Part shown: piece after piece, positions 13,707 to 19,262 of the stretch
How the letters are laid out: the number at the start of each line of letters is the position of its first letter
Numbering within the stretch: position 1 is the first letter of the stretch
DNA from: Bdellovibrionaceae bacterium UBA5009
GTDB lineage: Bacteria; Bdellovibrionota; Bdellovibrionia; Bdellovibrionales; Bdellovibrionaceae
DNA length: 19,262 bases
Direction of reading: 5' to 3'
NCBI GenBank assembly: GCA_002396665.1
Contig: DGYJ01000116.1
Coordinates: 16,317-35,578, forward strand
Translations under genes and position numbers: made by a program
The notes under the pieces: model-generated
Seen by the model: only the letters and a program-made list of their open reading frames with translations
What the model was told of the DNA's origin: nothing
Database searches by the model: none

Positions 13707-14462
13707 CTACTCCAAAGGTTTAAACAAAATGCCTCTTTTGTTCTCCTCGGCTTCCGACGCTCGAATATAAAGGGGTAAGACAGATTTCCAGTCCAAAGAT
13801 GGGGGGGGATTTTTCATTTTATAAAATAAGGAACCCATTGTTTTTGCCAATGGATAATCAGAATAGAATTCACTTCTTATCATTTTTTTGTGAACAGTCT
13901 TTAGCAGGTAATTTTCGTAGGCCACGTAGCCATCACCGACCACAATGACGTCACTCTCAATTTTTTGAGTCAGCTCTTGCACCCGAAGAACAGTGGGCTG
14001 GGCCAATTGATCCAACTCTAGACCATCAACAGTGCGACAAGAAAAATACACCATGTTCTTGAAAGCATTAATGATTGTTAAAACAGAAAGATCTTTTTTG
14101 TTCACAAATTCAATTTTTAAGTTTGGATTTTTTTCACTTTGTGCAATGTGATCCCGAACTTGTTCGGCTAACAAAGAAAGGCTGTCAAAGGCGTAAATAG
14201 GGGTCCCTAAGCTAAATGATAAGGACTTTGCTAAATTTAAAGAGACACGAATTCCCGTGAAGCTGCCTGGACCTTTGTCCAAAAAAACCCTTTTGATCGA
14301 GGCCCAGTCAGCATTATTTTTTCGAAGGCCCTCATCAACAAAGGCATGAATAACTTCACTATGCGATTTTTGCTCTAGACTTTTTTTTTCAAAAATCAGT
14401 TGGCCATTTTCGAATAGTGCAACACTTCCACACTTTGTTGAAGTGCTTAGGGCTAAGTCCAT
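13707..14462 (-). CDS. tsaB: tRNA t6A biosynthesis protein TsaB
   Basis: TsaB (YeaZ) is the scaffold partner of TsaD in threonylcarbamoyl transfer to adenosine 37 of ANN-decoding tRNAs, in the cytoplasm. The 251-residue product has the family start LALSTSTKCGSVALF and the conserved KGPGSFTGIRVSLNLAKSLS (63-82). A divergent C-terminal half follows, with GDGYVAYENY and a VLPLYIRASEAE tail. Length is slightly above the usual 230. The ATG overlaps the rseP stop by one base (TGATG), so translation is probably coupled. A run of eight cytosines lies in the sense strand near the 3' end (see the repeat entry). TsaD, TsaC and TsaE are not in the window. Confidence 0.93.
   Translation of the reverse strand: MDLALSTSTKCGSVALFENGQLIFEKKSLEQKSHSEVIHAFVDEGLRKNNADWASIKRVFLDKGPGSFTGIRVSLNLAKSLSFSLGTPIYAFDSLSLLAEQVRDHIAQSEKNPNLKIEFVNKKDLSVLTIINAFKNMVYFSCRTVDGLELDQLAQPTVLRVQELTQKIESDVIVVGDGYVAYENYLLKTVHKKMIRSEFYSDYPLAKTMGSLFYKMKNPPPSLDWKSVLPLYIRASEAEENKRGILFKPLE
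13801..13808 (-). repeat. Homopolymer tract of eight cytosines inside tsaB
   Basis: Eight consecutive G on the plus strand give CCC CCC CC in the tsaB sense strand, coding three prolines (NPPPSLDW). The frame is intact as given. Such tracts are prone to slippage in replication and to sequencing error. Confidence 0.9.
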
Positions 14463-16129
14463 CAGTGGAATCCAAACATCCGTGTGAAGTCATTGAATAA
14501 TGCAAAGACCATAAGGCTCATTAAAAGAAACATTCCAACCATTTGGGCAAGCTCCATTTTTTTCAAACTTAATGGAGATCCTTTAATGGCTTCGATGGTG
14601 TAAAAAACCATATGCCCACCGTCCAAAACAGGAACTGGCAATAAATTTAAAATGAATAAGTTGATGGAAACAAGTCCCATCATTTGTAGAAATGCAACAA
14701 GACCAATTTTAAATGTTTCATTGGCAGCTTGGGCAATGGAAAAGATACCACCAATATTTTTCGGAGAAATTTCATTTTGAATCAAGCGTACGAAGCTCAT
14801 CACAGTCATTGCAGAAACTTCGTAGGTGCGCGCAGTTGCTTTAAGAATGGCTTGTATAACTCCATCAGCTTTGACAACAACGGTGTCGGGCGTGGCCATG
14901 ACGATGACTGGCAAAATTCCCACTGTGAATCTTTTTTCTTCTAAGCCGATGGAATTGGATTGGGTTGTCATTTCTGGTTTCAAGCGGATTGTTTTGATTT
15001 CAGTAGAACGAGCAAAAGTAATTTCAAAATCGCCTTCGCCTTGAAAGGACTTAACAGTTTGCAAAAGATCTTCCCAGGCCGACAATTTTTTTCCATTGAT
15101 TGTAAGAATCCTGTCACCTTCTTTTAAGCCCGCAGCTTCTGCAGGTGACGATGGAAAAACTTTTCCAAGGTACAATTCTGAACTTTCAAGTCCCATGGAC
15201 GAAAGATTTTTAATTTTCTGAAGTGGTTGATATTGTAATGAAAATGTTTCTGTCTTTTGATTTTTTGAATCAAATCTTTGAATTTCAAACGAGACAGGGG
15301 TGTCAGTTGGAAGTTTTTCAATCAAAGGATCAAGCTCTCTAAAGAAAGTCACTTTTTGATCGTTCACGCTGGTGATCATATCCCCTGTGCGAAGTCCCAA
15401 AACAATGAACGGCGAATCAGAACGGACACCAATCACGGGAGCATTTGAGTAAAGAGAAAGACCATCAATGTCGCCCATCACTTTTGAAGAGCTTAAGGGG
15501 TTTGGATTTGGCTTGGTGGCAATATCAGATTCGAACTGAACTGATTCATTGCTGTTTTCGTGTCGCACTTCAAAAAGTGTTTTTTGGCCTTTATACCGAT
15601 TTAAACCTTGTTGCAATTCATCCCAATTTGAAATTGCAGACGCTCCAATTTTTAACACCGTATCACCCGATCTAAAACCACTGGCAAATGCAGCAGTTGT
15701 CGGTCGCACATCACCAATTTTTGGTCCTTTGACTTCTTCGCCTAAAAGAGTGATCGCCATGAATACAAAAAAAGCAAAAATTAAATTCATCAATGGGCCG
15801 GCCATGACGACAGCCATTCTTTGCCAAACAGTTTTATGAGTAAATGAATAAGCTTTTTGATCCTCGGGGATTTCATCACCTGGCTGTTCACCATACATTT
15901 TCACATACCCGCCAAGTGGGATTAATGAAATGCAATAGTTTGTATCACCTTTTTTATACTGATATATTTTTTTACCAAAACCCATGCTAAAGACTTCAAC
16001 GCGAACCCCACACATTCTTGCAACTAAGAAGTGACCAAGTTCGTGAACAAAAATTAAAATTCCAAGAAGTAAGACAAATGATATAACTGCTGAAAATCCT
16101 GAATGAAGATAACTTAACAAAATATCCAT
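14462..16129 (-). CDS. rseP: Site-2 intramembrane metalloprotease RseP with three PDZ domains
   Basis: RseP cleaves membrane-spanning anti-sigma factors and signal-peptide remnants within the inner membrane. The zinc site is complete: HELGH (29-33) in the first helix and NLLPVPVLDGGH (495-506, D503) in the third conserved helix. RMAVVMAGPLMNLIFAFF (104-121) forms the second membrane segment. The periplasmic part is long and shows three PDZ-like units. They lie at about 137-200 (SGDTVLKIGASAISNWDEL), 231-300 (TGDMITSVNDQKVTFFREL) and 318-385 (EGDRILTINGKKLSAWEDL). E. coli RseP has two PDZ domains and 450 residues, against 555 here. A fourth membrane helix lies near the C-terminus. GAGGAA precedes the ATG. 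It follows cdsA after an 81-nt gap with a hairpin and overlaps tsaB by one base. Confidence 0.95.
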   Translation of the reverse strand: MDILLSYLHSGFSAVISFVLLLGILIFVHELGHFLVARMCGVRVEVFSMGFGKKIYQYKKGDTNYCISLIPLGGYVKMYGEQPGDEIPEDQKAYSFTHKTVWQRMAVVMAGPLMNLIFAFFVFMAITLLGEEVKGPKIGDVRPTTAAFASGFRSGDTVLKIGASAISNWDELQQGLNRYKGQKTLFEVRHENSNESVQFESDIATKPNPNPLSSSKVMGDIDGLSLYSNAPVIGVRSDSPFIVLGLRTGDMITSVNDQKVTFFRELDPLIEKLPTDTPVSFEIQRFDSKNQKTETFSLQYQPLQKIKNLSSMGLESSELYLGKVFPSSPAEAAGLKEGDRILTINGKKLSAWEDLLQTVKSFQGEGDFEITFARSTEIKTIRLKPEMTTQSNSIGLEEKRFTVGILPVIVMATPDTVVVKADGVIQAILKATARTYEVSAMTVMSFVRLIQNEISPKNIGGIFSIAQAANETFKIGLVAFLQMMGLVSINLFILNLLPVPVLDGGHMVFYTIEAIKGSPLSLKKMELAQMVGMFLLMSLMVFALFNDFTRMFGFH

Positions 16130-16143
16130 AATTTCCTCTTTTT

Positions 16144-16162
16144 AAGCTGAATCTTTCAGCTT
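16144..16162 (-). promoter_or_regulatory. 8-bp hairpin just before the rseP ribosome-binding site
   Basis: On the minus strand AAGCTGAA pairs with TTCAGCTT around a 3-nt AGA loop. It ends about 5-6 nt before the rseP Shine-Dalgarno (GAGGAA). It is followed by A residues rather than T, so it is not an intrinsic terminator of cdsA. It sits in the widest gap (81 nt) between cdsA and pgeF. An RNA processing site, a translational control element or a protein-binding palindrome are all possible. Confidence 0.45.
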
Positions 16163-16210
16163 TGTTCTTAGAAGAATATTTTATGTGAAAATGATTTAGA
16201 GATCACTGAA

Positions 16211-17029
16211 TTATTGAATAAATCCCTCTAAAAGAAGTGCAGCAAAAAGAACCACTGGACTTGCGAACAAAACACCATCGATACGGTCTAGGATTCCGCC
16301 ATGGCCAGGCATAATCTTGCCAGAATCTTTCACATTGGCTATGCGCTTTAGCAAGGATTCAAAAAGGTCTCCGAACTGTGCAACTATAGCTGCACTTAAG
16401 CCTAGGAGTATCATTGGTATAATTTCTTTATGAAGGTAGCCAGCGCATACGGCCGACGCGACTGCTGAAAAAATAAGACCACCAACGGCGCCTTCAATTG
16501 TTTTTTTAGGGGACACTGCGGGCATAATCTTTCTTTGGCCGAAACGAATGCCGACAAGATAAGCTCCAACATCCCCAGAAAACACAATCGCCAAAAGTGT
16601 TAAAAACCAAATTTGGCCCTGCGGAAGATTTAATATTTGATACGCGAAAGAGGGTAGTAGCCCTAAATAAAAAAAACCAAGAATGCTTTTGGATTGCAAA
16701 AGACTAACTTCTTTTAGGTCTGTGAATTTTTTAGAAATCAGAAGTGCAAACAAACAATAAAAGACAGAAACGAGGGTGAAAATTAATCCCAATAGATTTG
16801 GGTAAAAGCAAGACAGTGAATAAATTGTGACCAATGAAAAGTAAAACGCCCAGTTTTGAAGTTTGGAGCTATTTTCATTAAATAGAATTTTAATCAGCTC
16901 AAATCCACCAAAGCAAACAGCAAAAGAGATGATAAGTGAATATCCAAGTCCACCCAGGTAAGTGGTTGTAGCTATCAAAATAAGGACTGCGATAATTGCA
17001 GAAATAGCCCTAGTGGTGAAGGTTTTCAT
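16211..17029 (-). CDS. cdsA: Phosphatidate cytidylyltransferase CdsA
   Basis: CdsA makes CDP-diacylglycerol from phosphatidic acid and CTP in the inner membrane, the branch point of phospholipid synthesis. The 272-residue product has about seven to eight hydrophobic helices. It also has VFSGDVGAYLVG (149-160), SPKKTIEGAVGG (173-184), QFGDLFES (218-225) and the family signature DSGKIMPGHGGILDRIDG (235-252). The last two contain the acidic metal ligands. Length is normal. The start overlaps the uppS 3' end by 20 nt, indicating coupled translation. It precedes rseP, as in many proteobacteria. Confidence 0.95.
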   Translation of the reverse strand: MKTFTTRAISAIIAVLILIATTTYLGGLGYSLIISFAVCFGGFELIKILFNENSSKLQNWAFYFSLVTIYSLSCFYPNLLGLIFTLVSVFYCLFALLISKKFTDLKEVSLLQSKSILGFFYLGLLPSFAYQILNLPQGQIWFLTLLAIVFSGDVGAYLVGIRFGQRKIMPAVSPKKTIEGAVGGLIFSAVASAVCAGYLHKEIIPMILLGLSAAIVAQFGDLFESLLKRIANVKDSGKIMPGHGGILDRIDGVLFASPVVLFAALLLEGFIQ

Positions 17030-17735
17030 GCATTTGCTTTACGCGGCCAAAGCGGCGGTCACGTCGTGAGTAATCGTTCAACGCTTGATGCAAATCAATG
17101 ATTGAAAAATCAGGCCATAGGATTTCTGAAAAATAAAATTCGCTGTAAGCAGCTTGCCACAGCAAGAAGTTAGAAATTCTTTTTTCCCCGCTTGTGCGTA
17201 TAATAAGATCAGGGTCAGGAGTCCCAGATGTTGAAAGATTTTTTTCAATCAATTCAGCAGTGATATCCCCTGCCTTAAGGGAACCATTTTGAACAGCTTG
17301 AGCAATTTTTTGAACCGAGCCTGTGATTTCCTGCTTAGATCCATAACTTAAAGCGAAAACAAGATGTAGACCTGTGCAGTGGGCCGTCGCTTTTTCGGAT
17401 TCAGCGATGGCCAAGGCCACATCTTTTGGTAGCGCAGAAGAATCGCCAATCGTTGTGAAGCGAATGTTTTCGTGAACAAGATTTTTAGTTTCACGCTGAA
17501 GATACTTTTTAAGAAGTGCCATTAAAAAAGAAACTTCTGCCTTTGGACGTAACCAATTCTCAGAACTAAAGGCATAAAGGGTTAAATGTTTGATTCCTAA
17601 ATTTGAACACTCCGTAATTATTTTTTTGGCAACCCTTGTACCTTTGACGTGTCCGTGGGTTCTGGTTTTACCGCGTGATTCGGCCCAGCGCCCATTTCCA
17701 TCCATAATAATTGCTAAGTGTTTTAATTTATTCAT
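17010..17735 (-). CDS. uppS: Undecaprenyl diphosphate synthase (UppS)
   Basis: UppS condenses farnesyl diphosphate with eight isopentenyl units to make the C55 lipid carrier for peptidoglycan and O-antigen. The frame is open from TTG codons at 17741, but ATG 17735 is preceded by AGGG at suitable spacing and gives 241 residues. From that start, MDGNGRWA lies at 11-18 with catalytic D12. YAFSSENW (54-61) and IRTSGEKRISNFLLWQ (179-194) complete the cis-prenyltransferase signature. The 3' end overlaps cdsA, and the stop of frr lies about 10 nt upstream. Its lipid product would also serve the membrane-bound glycan enzymes at the left of the window. Confidence 0.95.
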   Translation of the reverse strand: MNKLKHLAIIMDGNGRWAESRGKTRTHGHVKGTRVAKKIITECSNLGIKHLTLYAFSSENWLRPKAEVSFLMALLKKYLQRETKNLVHENIRFTTIGDSSALPKDVALAIAESEKATAHCTGLHLVFALSYGSKQEITGSVQKIAQAVQNGSLKAGDITAELIEKNLSTSGTPDPDLIIRTSGEKRISNFLLWQAAYSEFYFSEILWPDFSIIDLHQALNDYSRRDRRFGRVKQMHENLHH

Positions 17736-17745
17736 CAACAAAACC

Positions 17746-18303
17746 CTAGATCGTCATTAAACTTTTTTCTTTTTCTTCAGACATCTGATCAATTTTTTTA
17801 ATAAAATCATCAGTTAGTTTTTGAATTTCGGACTCTGATTTTTTATTTTCATCTTCGCTGATGGCTTTATCTTTTAAAGCTTTCTTTAATTCGTCATTGG
17901 CATCACGGCGGGCCATGCGCACAGCGACCCGAGAGTCTTCGGCAATTTTGTTAACCTGCTTAGCTAAATCTTTACGGCGTTGCTCTGTTAAGTCAGGAAC
18001 TTTTAAGCGAATGACCTTGCCATCATTCATTGGCGCCATTCCTAAATCGCTTTTTACTATGGCTTGTTCGATTTCTTTCAAAATTGAAGCTTCCCACGGA
18101 GCAATCAAAAACGATTTTGCATCCGGCGTTGAAATAGCCGCAACTTGAGAAAGCGGAGAAAGGCTTCCATAATAGTTCACTTTGATATTATCAAGCATTG
18201 AGGCCTGGGCTTTGCCCGTGCGGATTTTTTTAAGCTCTTCAGATAAAGCTTTTAGGGCCTTATCCATGCGATCTTGAGTATTCTTTTTTAAATTTTGAAC
18301 CAT
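17746..18303 (-). CDS. frr: Ribosome recycling factor
   Basis: RRF splits the post-termination ribosome together with EF-G. The 185-residue product has the full family length and typical blocks: LKKIRTGKAQASMLDNIKVN at the N-terminal helix, ISTPDAKSFLIAPWE and GKVIRLKVPDLTEQRRKDLA, with a charged C-terminal helix. GGAGGAAG precedes the ATG. A 39-nt gap separates it from pyrH and a short gap from uppS. The order pyrH-frr-uppS-cdsA is widely conserved. Confidence 0.97.
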   Translation of the reverse strand: MVQNLKKNTQDRMDKALKALSEELKKIRTGKAQASMLDNIKVNYYGSLSPLSQVAAISTPDAKSFLIAPWEASILKEIEQAIVKSDLGMAPMNDGKVIRLKVPDLTEQRRKDLAKQVNKIAEDSRVAVRMARRDANDELKKALKDKAISEDENKKSESEIQKLTDDFIKKIDQMSEEKEKSLMTI

Positions 18304-18342
18304 GCTTCCTCCATTGATGAAATACAGCCATGTTGAAAACGA

Positions 18343-19053
18343 TTATTTAACTAAAGTACCAATTCTTTCGCCCATGGCAGCTTTTAAAATATTACCTGGC
18401 TTCATCAGATCAAAAGTCAGAATTGGCAATTTGTTATCCATGCACAAACTAATTGCTGTGGAATCCATAACTTGTAGTCCACGATTTAAGACTTCAATGT
18501 AGCTGATATCATCAAATTTTTTGGCATCGGAATTTTTCACAGGATCTTTGTCGTAAATGCCATCAACTTTTGTCGCCTTCATGATAATTTCTGCGTTAAT
18601 TTCCATAGCTCGTAAAGATGCCGCAGTGTCAGTGGTAAAAAATGGATTACCAGTTCCTGCTCCAAAAATAACGATGCGACCTTTTTCAAGATGTCGAATC
18701 GCTTTTCTTCGGATATAGGGCTCGGCAATTTCTGCCATGGCAATTGCACTTTGTACCCGCGTTGGTACGCCAGCTTTTTCAAGGGCGTCTTGCAAAGCCA
18801 AAGAGTTGATCACAGTGGCTAACATTCCCATGTAATCTGAGCTTGCGCGGTCCATACCTTCTGCAGAAGCTGCAACACCACGGAAGATGTTACCACCACC
18901 AATAACAAGGCCGATCTGAATTCCAGCTTTGTGGGCTTCAGCAACATCAGCAGCGATTTGTTTAATCACTGCTGTGTTGATTCCAGTCCCTTGCTTTCCA
19001 GCCAGGGCCTCACCACTCAGTTTTAATAAAATTCGCTTGTAAACAAGTTTCAA
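18343..19053 (-). CDS. pyrH: Uridylate kinase (UMP kinase)
   Basis: PyrH phosphorylates UMP to UDP in pyrimidine synthesis and works as a hexamer in the cytoplasm. The 236-residue product has KLSGE (11-15), GGGNIFRG (52-59), GAGTGNPFFTTDTAA (131-145) and KVDGIYDKDP (162-171), which are the amino-acid-kinase-fold signatures. The start codon is TTG: it reads straight into KLVYKRILLKLSGE, and AAGGA lies 9 nt upstream. No ATG is available in frame before the conserved core. It begins 3 nt after the tsf stop. Confidence 0.97.
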   Translation of the reverse strand: MKLVYKRILLKLSGEALAGKQGTGINTAVIKQIAADVAEAHKAGIQIGLVIGGGNIFRGVAASAEGMDRASSDYMGMLATVINSLALQDALEKAGVPTRVQSAIAMAEIAEPYIRRKAIRHLEKGRIVIFGAGTGNPFFTTDTAASLRAMEINAEIIMKATKVDGIYDKDPVKNSDAKKFDDISYIEVLNRGLQVMDSTAISLCMDNKLPILTFDLMKPGNILKAAMGERIGTLVK

Positions 19054-19056
19054 AGT

Positions 19057-19262
19057 TTAGTGTCCTTGAGTTTGAGCAGCCACTTCAGCAGCAAAATCAG
19101 TTACTTTTTTCTCGATGCCTTCGCCAAGCTCATAACGTGTGAAACGTTTGATGCTGACTTCGCCACCGGCTTTTTTAGCAACTTCTTTCATATAGTCTGC
19201 AATTTTCAAATCTGGATTTTTAACGAAAGCTTGCTCGACAAGGCAGTTTTCTGCCAAGAATT
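19057..19262 (-). CDS. tsf: Elongation factor Ts, C-terminal part (5' end outside window)
   Basis: The frame is open to the right edge and encodes the last 67 residues. The reading LAENCLVEQAFVKNPDLKI matches the EF-Ts C-terminal core (L-x-E-Q-x-F-V-K-[DN]-P), followed by the helix VAKKAGGEVSIKRFTRYELG. EF-Ts recycles EF-Tu-GDP. The stop lies 3 nt before the TTG start of pyrH, whose Shine-Dalgarno is inside the tsf tail. The true start lies beyond 19262. Confidence 0.95.
   Translation of the reverse strand, partial: FLAENCLVEQAFVKNPDLKIADYMKEVAKKAGGEVSIKRFTRYELGEGIEKKVTDFAAEVAAQTQGH
19063..19067 (-). promoter_or_regulatory. Ribosome-binding site deciding the TTG start of pyrH
   Basis: AAGGA on the minus strand lies 9 nt before TTG 19053, inside the last codons of tsf. 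It is the only Shine-Dalgarno-like sequence near the N-terminus of pyrH and supports the TTG start. Confidence 0.6.

Noticed and set aside
1..19262. CRISPR arrays, insertion sequences, tRNA or rRNA genes, attachment sites
   Set aside because: I looked for regular direct repeats, transposase motifs, terminal inverted repeats and cloverleaf-like sequences and saw none. All long stretches are explained by protein genes.

Overview
The window looks like a chromosomal segment from an A+T-rich Gram-negative bacterium. The most likely placement is the Bdellovibrionota or a nearby former deltaproteobacterial lineage. This rests on gene content and order only: the run tsf-pyrH-frr-uppS-cdsA-rseP-tsaB, followed by a ParA/MinD-like ATPase, a J-like/HTH protein, rluD and pgeF, plus several Sec-signal proteins and a c-type cytochrome. 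No rRNA or tRNA gene is present, so the assignment is an inference.

Left part (1-5982): a surface-glycan region, visibly more A+T-rich at its left end. It holds two polytopic membrane proteins on the minus strand. One runs off the left edge (1-1030); the other is at 2566-3846. On the plus strand are a family-2 glycosyltransferase (1092-1853) and a sugar-1-phosphate nucleotidyltransferase (1857-2561). A tight plus-strand operon follows: a small transaldolase (4038-4763), a GmhA-like SIS isomerase (4779-5381) and a GmhB-type HAD phosphatase (5383-5982). Together these suggest a route from sedoheptulose 7-phosphate to an NDP-heptose-like donor that feeds glycosyltransferases. The sugar kinase such a route needs is not in the window.

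Middle part (5983-10410): accessory genes with mixed orientation. They are an unrecognised secreted protein (about 6205-6954), a RoxA-like two-haem cytochrome c (6955-8679, minus), a YecM-DUF4269 fusion protein (8710-9792) and a small unrecognised secreted protein (9928-10410). Convergent neighbours abut or overlap, and the divergent pair at 8679/8710 starts only 30 nt apart. Short perfect hairpins lie ahead of the two secreted-protein genes.

Right part (10385-19262): ten minus-strand genes with short gaps or overlaps, probably one long operon or a few nested ones. In the direction of transcription they are tsf (cut by the right edge), pyrH, frr, uppS, cdsA, rseP, tsaB, a ParA/MinD-like ATPase, a J-like/HTH_25 protein, rluD and pgeF. 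They cover translation, UMP phosphorylation, ribosome recycling, undecaprenyl and phospholipid precursors, intramembrane proteolysis, tRNA t6A and pseudouridine modification, and cell-wall-linked repair (PgeF). The usual proteobacterial neighbours dxr and bamA are absent. The more unusual items are a RseP with three PDZ domains, the ATPase paired with an HPD-less J-like/RodZ-type HTH protein, and the kinase-less heptose module.
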